This document shows positions 53,915 to 62,907 of a stretch of DNA of 64,000 nt, piece by piece. A program made the translations under genes and the position numbers. Origin of the DNA: Bartonella sp. DB5-6 (GTDB lineage Bacteria > Pseudomonadota > Alphaproteobacteria > Rhizobiales > Rhizobiaceae); assembly GCF_000278115.1 (NCBI RefSeq), contig NZ_JH725115.1:124001-188000 (forward strand), written 5' to 3'. How positions within the stretch are numbered: the stretch's first letter is position 1; every line of letters begins with the position of its first letter. Under the pieces are notes generated by a model. The model did no database searches. It was not told the origin of the DNA and saw only the letters and a program-made list of their open reading frames with translations.

Positions 53915-54763
53915 TTAATCACGCAAAAGATCGTTAATAGATGTTTTCTCTCGTGTTTTTTGGTCAACGCGTTTCACTATGACAGCACAATAAAGATTTG
54001 GACTTGCTTCACCGTTTGGCAATGGTTTGCTAGGAAGAGAGCCTGGAACTACAACAGAATAGGCAGGTACTTCGCCTATAAAAACTTCGCCTGTTGTACG
54101 ATCAATAATCTTTGTAGATTTGCCAATAAAGACTCCCATCCCTAAAACTGCACCTTCACGAATAATACAACCTTCAACGACTTCAGAGCGAGCACCGATA
54201 AAGCAATGATCTTCAATAATTGTTGGGTTTGCTTGCAATGGTTCTAAAACACCTCCGATACCGACACCACCAGAAAGATGAACATTTTTTCCAATTTGTG
54301 CACAGGAGCCAACAGTAGTCCATGTATCAACCATTGTTCCCTCATCGACAAAGGCACCAAGATTTACAAAGGATGGCATCAATATAACATTGGGAGCAAC
54401 ATAGGCAGAATGGCGTACAATAGCTCCAGGCACTGAACGAAAATCGGCTTTTTTAAAATCAGCTTCTTGCCAACCAGAAAATTTCGAAGGAACTTTATCC
54501 CACCAATATGTTCCATCTATCCCACCGGCAATAATTTGCATAGGATTAAGCCGAAAAGAGAGAAGGACGGCTTTTTTTAACCATTGGTGAACATGCCATT
54601 GTCCATTTTTTTGACGTTCCGCTACGCGGATTTCACCTTTATCAAGAAGGTTTAATGCGTGTTCAACACTCTCACGAATTTCCCCCTTTGTGGTAGTGGT
54701 GATAGAATTGCGATCGTTAAATGCTTTTTCAATAATCATCTCAAGTTGTGTAAGATAAGTCAT
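53915..54763 (-). CDS. dapD: Tetrahydrodipicolinate N-succinyltransferase
   Basis: DapD transfers succinyl from succinyl-CoA to tetrahydrodipicolinate in diaminopimelate synthesis. The 282 residues end in a left-handed beta-helix of hexapeptide repeats ([20 protein letters not shown], then [15 protein letters not shown]). [24 protein letters not shown] family block is present as [17 protein letters not shown]. The ATG at 54763 has GGAA 8 nt upstream; the in-frame TTG at 54769 is a poor start. It is divergent from the LOG-family gene. Confidence 0.96.
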   Translation of the reverse strand: MTYLTQLEMIIEKAFNDRNSITTTTKGEIRESVEHALNLLDKGEIRVAERQKNGQWHVHQWLKKAVLLSFRLNPMQIIAGGIDGTYWWDKVPSKFSGWQEADFKKADFRSVPGAIVRHSAYVAPNVILMPSFVNLGAFVDEGTMVDTWTTVGSCAQIGKNVHLSGGVGIGGVLEPLQANPTIIEDHCFIGARSEVVEGCIIREGAVLGMGVFIGKSTKIIDRTTGEVFIGEVPAYSVVVPGSLPSKPLPNGEASPNLYCAVIVKRVDQKTREKTSINDLLRD

Positions 54764-54867
54764 GATCAAAGTTCCGTTAAATAAGTTGAAAGCTTCAAGA
54801 TGTATTTTTATGACCTACGCGAAGAAATGTGTTTAGTCAATAAAACGATGAGGAAATAGGACAAGGC

Positions 54868-55731
54868 ATGAAAAAGGCTGACAAAGAAAAAAGAGAAAAA
54901 GAACAAAAGAATTGGGTGCCACTTCTCCATGTAAAAGATGCTCTACAACAGATGCATGAAGTTCCTGATTCAGTACAAATGCATTCGCCTACTTATCGTT
55001 TGGCGTATATCGACCAAGAGTTTATGATGCGTCCTGAGTTACGCTCACAACGCATTGGTCTTGAGTTTTTAAAGCCAGAAATAGTGCTTCAGGAATATAA
55101 TATTCAATCAACAATTGTTTTATTTGGTGGTGCGCGTATTCCCGAATCTGGACAAGCAGCGTGGTCGGCAAAAAATGAAACGCAAAAGAAAAATTTACAT
55201 GCTATGTCACATTATTACGATGAAGCAAGGGAATTTGCGCGTTTGTGTTCATGCTATTCTGCCACGACACAGTATCGTGAGTTTGTGGTTATCACGGGGG
55301 GAGGACCAGGGGTAATGGAAGCAGGAAATCGTGGTGCCGCTGATGTTGGTGCACCAACGGTTGGCTTAAATGTTGTTTTACCACATGAGCAAATGCCTAA
55401 TTCTTATGTAACTCCGCATTTATGTTTTAATTTTCATTATTTAGGGATGCGTAAAATGCATTTTTTAATGCGGGCGAAGGCGTTAGCTATTTTTCCAGGA
55501 GGGTTTGGTACCCTAGATGAGTTATTTGAAACTTTAACTTTAATGCAAACAGGACGGATGAAACAGGTTCCAATTTTGATGTTTGGCAAAGAATTTTGGA
55601 ACAATGTTATTAATTTTGATTATTTATCAGCACAAGGTACGATCTCTCCTGATGACCTCACACTGATGACATTTGTCAATACAGCAGCGGAAGCTTTTGA
55701 AGAAATTCGTTCTTTTTATAAGCTTCCTTAA
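54868..55731 (+). CDS. LOG-family (TIGR00730) protein
   Basis: A 287-residue Rossmann-fold protein of the LOG family. The motifs are VITGGGPGVMEAGNRGAAD and AIFPGGFGTLDELFETLTLM, the PGGxGTxxE signature. Related enzymes are cytokinin-activating phosphoribohydrolases or nucleotide 5'-monophosphate hydrolases. The N-terminal extension of about 85 residues resembles the long bacterial type. The role in this organism is unknown. It converges with truA. Confidence 0.85.
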   Translation: MKKADKEKREKEQKNWVPLLHVKDALQQMHEVPDSVQMHSPTYRLAYIDQEFMMRPELRSQRIGLEFLKPEIVLQEYNIQSTIVLFGGARIPESGQAAWSAKNETQKKNLHAMSHYYDEAREFARLCSCYSATTQYREFVVITGGGPGVMEAGNRGAADVGAPTVGLNVVLPHEQMPNSYVTPHLCFNFHYLGMRKMHFLMRAKALAIFPGGFGTLDELFETLTLMQTGRMKQVPILMFGKEFWNNVINFDYLSAQGTISPDDLTLMTFVNTAAEAFEEIRSFYKLP

Positions 55732-55763
55732 TTGCTATTGAAGAAGTAACTTTTGCAGGATGA

Positions 55764-56507
55764 TTAATATTCCACTTTGGTCAAATAAAGCCCTGAAGGT
55801 GGTGCAACGACACCACAACGTTTACGGTCTTTAGCATGAAGAGCCGCTTCAAGATCTCGTGCTGTCCAGCGACCGATACCAACTTCCATGAGGCTTCCTG
55901 CAAATGAACGAATTTGATGATGAAGAAAAGAACGGGCTTGTGCATAGAGGAAAATCTCCTCTCCTTCTCTTTGCACATCAAGGCGTTCAAGGGTACGAAT
56001 GGGGCTTTTTGCTTGGCAATGGGCTGAGCGGAAAGTGGTAAAATCGTGTTGTCCTACAAGTTTTTGGGCAGCTTCATGCATGGCTTCAGCATTGAGGGGT
56101 TTTGGCAACCACCACACGCGCTTGGCGTTTAGAGCTGGTGGTGAGCGGCGATTAAGGATTTTAAAAAGATAATGGCGTTTAACTGCGGAAAATCGTGCAT
56201 CAAAGTTATCGGGGACATTTTGTACATTTAAGATCGAAATATCTTCTCCTTGTTTTTGTAAATACGCATTGAGTGCATCACGTACAGTGTGCGTGTGCCA
56301 ATTTTTTTCAAAATCAACATGTGCAACTTGCCCCGTAGCGTGCACACCTGCATCAGTTCGACCAGCTGTCGTAATGGTTAATTGTTGTCCACAAAAATGA
56401 AAAATAGCTTGTTCAAGAGCCCCTTGTATGGTGTGGAGTTCTGTTTGGCGTTGCCAGCCAGCGTAATTTGAGCCATCATATTCAAGGGTGAGTTTAAAAC
56501 GTGGCAT
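55764..56507 (-). CDS. truA: tRNA pseudouridine synthase A
   Basis: TruA makes pseudouridine at tRNA positions 38-40. The 247 residues start with [20 protein letters not shown]. The catalytic Asp52 lies in [16 protein letters not shown]. The frame opens earlier, at 56570, but the ATG at 56507 lies only one base after the fmt stop and gives the standard start. It belongs to the def-fmt-truA operon. Confidence 0.96.
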   Translation of the reverse strand: MPRFKLTLEYDGSNYAGWQRQTELHTIQGALEQAIFHFCGQQLTITTAGRTDAGVHATGQVAHVDFEKNWHTHTVRDALNAYLQKQGEDISILNVQNVPDNFDARFSAVKRHYLFKILNRRSPPALNAKRVWWLPKPLNAEAMHEAAQKLVGQHDFTTFRSAHCQAKSPIRTLERLDVQREGEEIFLYAQARSFLHHQIRSFAGSLMEVGIGRWTARDLEAALHAKDRKRCGVVAPPSGLYLTKVEY

Positions 56508-56508
56508 A

Positions 56509-57438
56509 TTAAAAAACAGCAGAAATATGAGCGCCTCGCAAAAATGTGGCGCTATCAAGAATTTTACCACCAGATCTTTGGAGATGAGTTATTTCTAAAC
56601 GTCCCTTTCCGCAGTGGACAATCAAAGAATTTGGTTCTATCCGACCAATTTCAAGAGAAGGACCCATTGTTAAGCGACTTCCAAGAATTTTTACGCGCTC
56701 TTCTCGTCCACCGATATTCATGTTGCACCAGCAACTAGGAGAGGGAAAAAGTGCACGAATATACCTATGAATAAGTTCTGCTGGTTTTGTCCAATCGATC
56801 CGAGTCTCTTCCTTTTTGATTTTAGAGGCATAGGTTATGCCTTCTTCTGATTGTGGGGTAAGTTTAAGCTGTCCTTTTTCAAGAGCTGACAGAGCTTTTA
56901 CCATAAGTTCTGCACCTATATGTGAAAGTTTGTCTGAAAGTTCACAGGTCGTCATGTTATCGGTGATAGGGATGGAGTGGGAGAGAGCAATAGGTCCTGT
57001 ATCAAGTCCTTCATCCATTTTCATAATCATCATCCCTGTTTTTTTATCACCAGCCATAATTGCACGCTGAATAGGAGCAGCGCCACGCCAACGTGGTAAG
57101 AGTGAAGCATGGGCATTAAAACAACCAAAACGTGGTGTTTCAAGAATAGCTTTCGGTAAGAGGAGCCCATAGGCGACAACAACAACAGCATCAACACAAA
57201 GTGCTGTAAGTTGGGCTTGTTGTTCACCTGTTTTTAACGTTTGAGGAGTGAACACAGGGATGCATTTTTCTTGTGCGGCATTTTGAACAGGTGAGGGGAT
57301 CGGTTTAAGACCACGACGTCCTGCTGGGCGAGGGGGTTGGCTGTAAACAGCTACAATATCATGTCCCGCATTCAACAAAGCATGTAAAATAGGAACAGAA
57401 AAATCAGGTGTTCCCATAAAACTTAACCGTAATGCCAT
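56509..57438 (-). CDS. fmt: Methionyl-tRNA formyltransferase
   Basis: Fmt formylates initiator methionyl-tRNA with 10-formyl-THF. The 309 residues include [16 protein letters not shown] and [20 protein letters not shown], with Asn108 and His110, and Asp146 in [10 protein letters not shown] as the third catalytic residue. The C-terminal OB domain is present. The ATG overlaps the def stop by one base (TAATG). Confidence 0.97.
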   Translation of the reverse strand: MALRLSFMGTPDFSVPILHALLNAGHDIVAVYSQPPRPAGRRGLKPIPSPVQNAAQEKCIPVFTPQTLKTGEQQAQLTALCVDAVVVVAYGLLLPKAILETPRFGCFNAHASLLPRWRGAAPIQRAIMAGDKKTGMMIMKMDEGLDTGPIALSHSIPITDNMTTCELSDKLSHIGAELMVKALSALEKGQLKLTPQSEEGITYASKIKKEETRIDWTKPAELIHRYIRALFPSPSCWCNMNIGGREERVKILGSRLTMGPSLEIGRIEPNSLIVHCGKGRLEITHLQRSGGKILDSATFLRGAHISAVF

Positions 57439-57968
57439 TACAAAACTGCTTCCTGTGCGTTTTTTTCTTTTGCTCGTTTTTTAAATTTTCGTATCACCAT
57501 ATCACGTTTGATTTTTGAAATATGATCTATAAAAAGGCAGCCGTTCAAATGGTCAATTTCGTGTTGTAAGCAAGTCGCTAGGAGATCATCAGCCTCAATT
57601 TCTGTTTGTTTTCCTTGTCGATCTTGATAGCGAACACAAAGGCGTTTGGGACGTTCAACTTCCGCATAATATTCAGGAATAGAGAGGCAGCCTTCTTTAT
57701 AAATATTACGCTCATCAGAAAGCCATAAGATTTTTGGGTTAATAATAACAAGCGGATTTTTTTGGATATCATCTCCAGAGACATCTATGACCAACATACG
57801 CAGCGGTACACCAATTTGGATAGCAGCAAGACCAACGCCTTGGGCCTCATACATTATGTCCAACATATCATCAGCAAGCTTCTGAAGAGTTGAATCGACA
57901 TGCTCTACGGGTTTGGAGACTTCCCGTAAAATTGGATCAGGTAAAATAATTAAAGAGTTAAGTGACAT
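57438..57968 (-). CDS. def: Peptide deformylase
   Basis: Def removes the formyl group from nascent proteins. The 176 residues have all three family motifs: [17 protein letters not shown] (metal ligand Cys93) and QHEIDHLNG (His136, Glu137, His140). It is the first gene of def-fmt-truA, divergent from rmuC. Confidence 0.97.
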   Translation of the reverse strand: MSLNSLIILPDPILREVSKPVEHVDSTLQKLADDMLDIMYEAQGVGLAAIQIGVPLRMLVIDVSGDDIQKNPLVIINPKILWLSDERNIYKEGCLSIPEYYAEVERPKRLCVRYQDRQGKQTEIEADDLLATCLQHEIDHLNGCLFIDHISKIKRDMVIRKFKKRAKEKNAQEAVL

Positions 57969-58058
57969 AAGTACAAATTAATCAATGGTTTGTTATGGGT
58001 CAATATTGAATAACGAATTCTTGCGCTTTTTTATGATAAGAGCATTATATTACTTGGT

Positions 58059-59243
58059 ATGTTTGATTCGTTTTTTCTTTTTACGCTTGCAGATGAGTCT
58101 TTTGCTAAATTGAGTGCTCTACTTTTATTGATACTCATTTGTTTGGTGTTTTTTATGCTGATACATTCTCATCGGAGAAAGGCACTTTGGGAAAATGAAA
58201 CTGCTGAACGTGCTCGTGAGGCACAAATGCAGATGGCTACATTGCTAAAAACACAAGCTGAAATGCAAGGGCGAATGCAGACTATGGCAGAAATTTTTGG
58301 GCAAAGGCAGGCTGAATTGAATAAGTCACTCAGTGAGCAACTCAATGGGATGACAACCAATTTGGGTCAAACGCTTCAGGTGCAGACCAAATCTACTTAT
58401 GAAAATTTGGCTCGTTTGCAAGAACGTTTAGCGGTGATTGATGCGGCGCAAAATAATATTCAGTCGCTTACAGGGCAGGTTGTTCAGTTGCAGGCTATTT
58501 TAAGCAATAAGCAGACACGTGGCACTTTTGGTCAGGGGAGGATGGAAGCAATTATTGCCGATGCCCTACCAACAAATGCTTATGCTTTTCAGGCAGTTCT
58601 CTCTAATGGAAAGCGCCCAGATTGTCTTATTCATATGCCGAATAAGGCACCTTCTCTTGTGATTGATGCAAAATTTCCTTTAGAGGCTTGGAATGCCATG
58701 CGTAAAGCAACATCAGCGCAAGAACGTCAGGAAGCAGAACGCCAATTCCGTACCGACATGGAAGTTCATATTCGCGATATTGCACAAAAATATTTAATTC
58801 CGGGAGAAACACACGACACTGCTTTTCTCTTTGTGCCCTCGGAATCGATTTTTGCAACAATTTATGAAGATTTTGAGCCATTGGTACAAAAAGCCAATCG
58901 ATCCCATGTGATTATTGTATCACCATCTTTGTTGATGTTATCTGTTCAGGTTGTACAAACCATTATGAAGGATGCGCGGATGCGTGAACAAGCTCACTTG
59001 ATTCAGTCGGAAGTGGCAAAGTTAATGGAGGATTTTGGACGAATGGATACGCGTGTTCGCGCGTTACAGAAGCATTTTTACAAAGCGGGTGAAGATATAG
59101 AGGGAATTTTAATATCATCTTCCAAAATTATGAAACGAGCTAATCGCATTGAAACTTTTGAGTTAAAAGAGAATAGCTTTGAGCCAACGAAAATGACAAC
59201 TTCTATTCAATCTCAAACATTGCATTTGGTAGATGAGGAGTAA
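58059..59243 (+). CDS. rmuC: DNA recombination protein RmuC
   Basis: A 394-residue RmuC-family protein: an N-terminal membrane helix (SALLLLILICLVFFMLIHSH), a long coiled coil rich in Gln and Glu up to about residue 160, and a PD-(D/E)XK-like nuclease domain (VLSNGKRPDCLIHMPNK, VIDAKFPLEAWNAM and FLFVPSESIFATIYEDF). It limits inversions and repeat rearrangements in E. coli. It is divergent from def. Confidence 0.92.
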   Translation: MFDSFFLFTLADESFAKLSALLLLILICLVFFMLIHSHRRKALWENETAERAREAQMQMATLLKTQAEMQGRMQTMAEIFGQRQAELNKSLSEQLNGMTTNLGQTLQVQTKSTYENLARLQERLAVIDAAQNNIQSLTGQVVQLQAILSNKQTRGTFGQGRMEAIIADALPTNAYAFQAVLSNGKRPDCLIHMPNKAPSLVIDAKFPLEAWNAMRKATSAQERQEAERQFRTDMEVHIRDIAQKYLIPGETHDTAFLFVPSESIFATIYEDFEPLVQKANRSHVIIVSPSLLMLSVQVVQTIMKDARMREQAHLIQSEVAKLMEDFGRMDTRVRALQKHFYKAGEDIEGILISSSKIMKRANRIETFELKENSFEPTKMTTSIQSQTLHLVDEE

Positions 59244-59340
59244 AATAAGGCTCCCAGTAATTACAAGATTCTTTATTGATTAGTAATAATTTTTTAGTAT
59301 CCATAATCGCATTAGTTTCCTAATGAGAGGAAAAGAGAAT

Positions 59341-59925
59341 ATGCGGAGCTTTTTTTGGGGGGCATTGGTGTTTCTACTAGAGGGATGTGCAACAACCTCT
59401 CCGATTTATACAAACAATGCTTGCGCCATTTTAGCGCAAAAAAATGGTTTTTTTGATAATTGGGGAAAAGCTTCTAAACGCGCAGAAATGCGCTATGGGA
59501 TTCCTATGCCTATTATTCTTGCAACCATTAGGATGGAATCGAATTTTCGTCACAATGCACGTCCTCCACGCACCAAACTTTTTGGTTTTATTCCATGGAA
59601 ACGTAGATCGACAGCATATGGTTATTCTCAGGCACTTGATAGTACATGGGCAATGTATCTCCGCTCTACGGGACGGACTTTTGCATGGCGGACTAATTTT
59701 GCAGATGCCGCTGATTTTGTTGCTTGGTACCATCGCCAAAGTGTTCAACGCAACGGTGTGAGGTTTGATGATGCATATAGCCTTTATTTAAATTATCATA
59801 TGGGACATGGTGCTTATGCGCGTAGTAGAGGGTATGTAAGTGCAGCGCTTGTCCGAGCGGCACAGCGTATGACAAAAATGTCTAAACAATATGAACAACA
59901 ATTAAAGGCATGTGGGTGGCGTTAA
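59341..59925 (+). CDS. Lipoprotein-like transglycosylase SLT-domain protein
   Basis: A 194-residue exported protein with a short hydrophobic N-terminus and a Cys in LLEGC at residue 16 that could be a lipid anchor, although Glu at -2 is unusual. The body resembles a small lytic transglycosylase: IILATIRMESNFRHNARPP, with the putative catalytic Glu in MESNF, and GYSQALDSTWAMYLRSTGRT. The ATG at 59341 has an AGAGGA 8 nt upstream, better than the in-frame ATG at 59323. It probably trims peptidoglycan, but its partners are unknown. Confidence 0.85.
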   Translation: MRSFFWGALVFLLEGCATTSPIYTNNACAILAQKNGFFDNWGKASKRAEMRYGIPMPIILATIRMESNFRHNARPPRTKLFGFIPWKRRSTAYGYSQALDSTWAMYLRSTGRTFAWRTNFADAADFVAWYHRQSVQRNGVRFDDAYSLYLNYHMGHGAYARSRGYVSAALVRAAQRMTKMSKQYEQQLKACGWR

Positions 59926-60438
59926 AGGAGGATATTCGCAACAGGGATTAGATTGGTATAGACTTAAATACGGAATTTATTATGTCTGGAACGAACGAAT
60001 GTAGTTTTTCTGGTTACACGGGTTGAATAAATCCAGATGACAAAAAACGCTTTCAATGTATTTAAGAATATCATGGGAGTATTTTTTATCAAAGCCTTTG
60101 TTAATAAAGAAATGCAATATTAGAAGGTAAAAAGTTCAAGATAAATGTCGATAACAGAATAAATTCAAAGAATATTAATCAACAAAGATTCCTTCTTAGT
60201 AAAAACAAGACAGCAGAATATCAAAGAAAAAACAGATAGCATCATCCAAAAGATTGATAGTCTGTAAGAGGATAGTAAGAAGTTAAACATAACCGCGCTT
60301 TTTGGTTAAAAAAATTACGATATTTCCGAAACCGGAATGATTTATTTCCAATTTATTCATAAAAAGGCTTATCGTTCGTCGTGCTTTCTCATACAAGACT
60401 AATAGAGTAGATGCTTTCATTATTTTTTGTGCAACAAT
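59926..60438. other. Gene-free stretch before the DUF1150 gene
   Basis: About 510 AT-rich bases between convergent genes. No supported gene, RNA or terminator could be assigned. Confidence 0.5.
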
Positions 60439-60690
60439 TTAGTGCAGAGTTACAATTTTCAGTTCATGCTCATTGGCTCCTGCAAGAGCGATAGCACGCT
60501 CATCGGATAAAATGATTGGATAGCCTGTTTCACCAAAGAGAGCCCATATTGTAATGCCTGGGGTCATTGGTGGAAGATCTGGAAAGTTTTTAGCCAAATC
60601 ATCTGTACAAACCTTTTTTAAATAAGCAATTTGCCCCGTATCGGAGTGAGTTGTATCTTGCAACGGCAGGTTCTGTTTGTGCTCTCCCAT
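60439..60690 (-). CDS. DUF1150-family protein
   Basis: An 83-residue protein of the DUF1150 family, found in alphaproteobacteria right after hsp20 genes. The core GITIWALFGETGYPIILSDE and a final ELKIVTLH block are typical. It starts 29 bp after the hsp20 stop and is probably heat-induced with it. Function unknown. Confidence 0.88.
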   Translation of the reverse strand: MGEHKQNLPLQDTTHSDTGQIAYLKKVCTDDLAKNFPDLPPMTPGITIWALFGETGYPIILSDERAIALAGANEHELKIVTLH

Positions 60691-60719
60691 TTCACTACTC
60701 CTTTACGCTTTAATGTTTA

Positions 60720-61148
60720 TTACTCACCGCTACTACAATTGATCGGAATCTGTACTGTTTGCTTTTTTGATTTCGGTTGATGCAGATTAATTGATAAGAG
60801 ACCATTTTTCAACTCAGCATTTGTAACATGCATTCCCTCAGCGAGAACAAAGATGCGTTGAAATTGACGTGCCGCTATACCGCGATATAAATACTCATGA
60901 TTTTGACTATCCGCTTGTTTACCATGAATGATTAGTTGATTGTTGTCAAGCAAGATATTGAGGTTATTGACTTTAAATCCAGCAACAGCCAAAGTTATGC
61001 GTATATGGTTTGTGTCGTCGTTTTTGTGCAAACGTTCAATATTATAGGCCGGATAAGCCTCATCAGCTTTACCAATACGTCGCAATGCTTTTTCTATAGT
61101 TTCAAATCCTAAAAGAAAGGGATTGGAGAAAGGCGTCACATGTGTCAT
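60720..61148 (-). CDS. Small heat-shock protein Hsp20 (IbpA-like)
   Basis: A 142-residue alpha-crystallin-type holding chaperone. The domain includes FSNPFLLGFETIEKALRRIG, YPAYNIERLHKNDDTNHIRI and the AARQFQRIFVLAEGMHVTNA block with a C-terminal alpha-crystallin motif. The ATG at 61148 (MTHVTPF) has a GAGGA upstream that is part of a ROSE hairpin; an in-frame TTG at 61166 is not a likely start. A strong sigma-32 promoter precedes the leader. It is divergent from nth. Confidence 0.95.
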   Translation of the reverse strand: MTHVTPFSNPFLLGFETIEKALRRIGKADEAYPAYNIERLHKNDDTNHIRITLAVAGFKVNNLNILLDNNQLIIHGKQADSQNHEYLYRGIAARQFQRIFVLAEGMHVTNAELKNGLLSINLHQPKSKKQTVQIPINCSSGE

Positions 61149-61214
61149 TGTGAGTGTCCTCTTCAAAGCGACTCTACTTAAACCAAGCTCTATAACAAAG
61201 TGCTCGCTACATCT
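61149..61214 (-). ncRNA. ROSE-type RNA thermometer in the hsp20 leader
   Basis: The leader of about 66 nt ends in a hairpin that buries the Shine-Dalgarno. In RNA terms UCGCU (complement of 61167-61171) pairs with AGGA (complement of 61157-61160) around a UUGAAG loop, with one bulged G. This UYGCU motif opposite the SD is the defining ROSE feature, and flanking GAG/CUC pairs lengthen the stem. Rhizobial ibpA genes carry such elements; heat melts the stem and frees translation. The 5' limit is inferred from the promoter. Confidence 0.8.
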
Positions 61215-61220
61215 CTCTCA

Positions 61221-61249
61221 ATATGGCGAGTGTGGATGATAACTTCAAG
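61221..61249 (-). promoter_or_regulatory. Sigma-32 (RpoH) promoter of hsp20
   Basis: On the minus strand a -35 box cttgaa (complement of 61244-61249) and a -10 box ccatat (complement of 61221-61226) are separated by exactly 17 bp. This is a near-perfect alphaproteobacterial heat-shock promoter, placed to start the ROSE leader near 61214. Confidence 0.8.
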
Positions 61250-61269
61250 AGAGAAGATAAGAGAGTTCA

Positions 61270-62010
61270 ATGATTCAAAGAAAAATAAAGTTATCACAGA
61301 CACGAAAATCTGTTAAAATATTGTATAGCAAAGACGAAATTGAAGAAATATTTCGTCGTTTTTCTATTCAACGTCCCACTCCTAAGAGTGATCTTATCTA
61401 TACCAATGTTTTTACTCTTTTAGTTGCGGTTGTTCTTTCAGCTCAGGCTACAGATACGAGTGTGAATAAAGCGACAAAAGAATTATTTCGCCTCGCTGAT
61501 CAACCGGAAAAAATGGTTGCATTAGGAGAAGAAGAAATTGCACGTCATATTCGTACAATTGGTCTTTGGCGTGCAAAAGCGCGTAATGTTTATGCACTTT
61601 GCAATTTTTTAATTGATCACTATGGTGGTCAAGTGCCTGATAAACGTGAAGCACTTATGGCACTTCCTGGAGTAGGGCGTAAAACGGCTAATGTTGTTTT
61701 GAATGTTGCTTTTGATCAGCCTACATTGGCGGTAGATACGCATATTTTTCGGCTTGGAAACCGTCTTGGTTTAGCATTTGGCAAAACACCAGAGATTGTT
61801 GAAGAAAAGTTACTAAAGATTATACCGGTGCATTATCTTCGTCATGCGCATCATTGGCTTATTTTACATGGGCGTTATATTTGCCAAGCGCGTAAAGCAC
61901 AATGTACGCAATGTATTATTGCTGATCTGTGTAAAGCAGCCATCAAAACAAATGCAATTCCAGCACCTTTGGTTGAAGTTCAAGGCAATGGGTCTCCGAT
62001 TTTTTTTTGA
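61270..62010 (+). CDS. nth: Endonuclease III
   Basis: A 246-residue DNA glycosylase/AP lyase that removes oxidised pyrimidines. The helix-hairpin-helix has LMALPGVGRKTANVVL with the catalytic Lys, and LAVDTHIFRLGNRL carries the catalytic Asp. The iron-sulfur cluster ligands are C-X6-C-X2-C-X5-C in CQARKAQCTQCIIADLC. It is divergent from hsp20 and precedes rpmI. Confidence 0.96.
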   Translation: MIQRKIKLSQTRKSVKILYSKDEIEEIFRRFSIQRPTPKSDLIYTNVFTLLVAVVLSAQATDTSVNKATKELFRLADQPEKMVALGEEEIARHIRTIGLWRAKARNVYALCNFLIDHYGGQVPDKREALMALPGVGRKTANVVLNVAFDQPTLAVDTHIFRLGNRLGLAFGKTPEIVEEKLLKIIPVHYLRHAHHWLILHGRYICQARKAQCTQCIIADLCKAAIKTNAIPAPLVEVQGNGSPIFF

Positions 62011-62036
62011 TATGGTCTTGCTATTTTGTGTATACT
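62007..62036 (+). promoter_or_regulatory. Putative sigma-70 promoter of rpmI-rplT
   Basis: A -35 box ttgata at 62007-62012, overlapping the nth stop, and a -10 box tatact at 62031-62036 with an 18-bp spacer. It would start a leader of about 130 nt before rpmI. Confidence 0.55.
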
Positions 62037-62041
62037 AGCTT

Positions 62042-62174
62042 ATGAAAACGCTGTTAGAACCGCCCGGCAGGGCATGCCGTGGCTGTTTAAATGCTTATTC
62101 AAGCGTTGTTCCGCCGTTGTTTCGCTTGAGTGAATAGGTCCACTTGAATAAATAAAATTGTATGGAGTAGCAAA
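62042..62174 (+). promoter_or_regulatory. Structured 5' leader of rpmI-rplT
   Basis: Two hairpins are visible: cggca / tgccg at 62065-62079 and ttcaagcg / cgcttga near 62098-62127. In other bacteria L20 represses its own operon through leader structures. An L20-type control site is possible here but untested. Confidence 0.4.
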
Positions 62175-62378
62175 ATGCCCAAGATGAAGACCAAGTCGTC
62201 CGCTAAGAAGCGGTTTAAAATCACTGCGTCAGGCAAAGTTAAAGTAACAGCTGCTGGCAAACGTCACGGCATGATTAAGCGTTCAAATAAATTTATTCGT
62301 GATGCCCGTGGAACGATGGTTTTGAGCGAACAAGATGCTAAAAAAGTCATTCAGTATTATTTGCCAAATGGTGTTTAA
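62175..62378 (+). CDS. rpmI: 50S ribosomal protein L35
   Basis: A 67-residue basic protein with the L35 signature [20 protein letters not shown] and the [17 protein letters not shown] block. ggag precedes the ATG. First gene of rpmI-rplT. Confidence 0.97.
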   Translation: MPKMKTKSSAKKRFKITASGKVKVTAAGKRHGMIKRSNKFIRDARGTMVLSEQDAKKVIQYYLPNGV

Positions 62379-62411
62379 ACTTTACGCTTTTGATTTTTAG
62401 GAGATTATTAC

Positions 62412-62813
62412 ATGGCACGTGTAAAAAGGGGTGCGACAGCGCATGCTAAGCACAAAAAAGTTCTGAAACAGGCTGAAGGTTTTTACGGCCGGCGCAAAAA
62501 TACTATTCGTGCAGCTAAAGCAGCGGTTGATCGTTCAAAGCAGTACGCTTATCGTGATCGCAAGAATAGAAAACGTACTTTCCGTGCTTTGTGGATTCAG
62601 AGAATTAATGCCGCTGTTCGTGCAGAAGGTTTAACTTATGCGCGCTTTATTGATGGTTTATCAAAGGCTGGTGTTGAGGTTGATCGTAAAGTTCTTTCAG
62701 ATATAGCAGTTCACGAAGCAGAAGCTTTTTCTACTTTAGTAGTTTGTGCAAAGAAGGCTTTGGAATATTTAAAAGACACGACGCCTAATGCTTTTGAAGG
62801 CGCTGTCAAGTAA
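62412..62813 (+). CDS. rplT: 50S ribosomal protein L20
   Basis: A 133-residue L20, needed for early 50S assembly. [20 protein letters not shown] opens it, then [20 protein letters not shown] and [20 protein letters not shown]. The length is slightly above E. coli's because of an alphaproteobacterial C-terminal tail. ggag lies before the ATG. It is 33 bp after rpmI and is followed by a terminator. Confidence 0.97.
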   Translation: MARVKRGATAHAKHKKVLKQAEGFYGRRKNTIRAAKAAVDRSKQYAYRDRKNRKRTFRALWIQRINAAVRAEGLTYARFIDGLSKAGVEVDRKVLSDIAVHEAEAFSTLVVCAKKALEYLKDTTPNAFEGAVK

Positions 62814-62852
62814 GCCAGTCGTGTTCTCTTAAAGCATTCATTTATTCAGGGT

Positions 62853-62888
62853 CCCGTACTGGTTTTTACGAGTGCGGGTTTTTTTTAT
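62853..62888 (+). terminator. Terminator between rplT and pheS
   Basis: An 8-bp stem (cccgtact / agtgcggg, with one G-U pair) at 62853-62878 is followed by eight or more T. It lies 19 bp before the pheS start, so it may also work as an attenuator for pheST. Confidence 0.8.
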
Positions 62889-62907
62889 TAAAAAAATAGG
62901 CAAAAAG

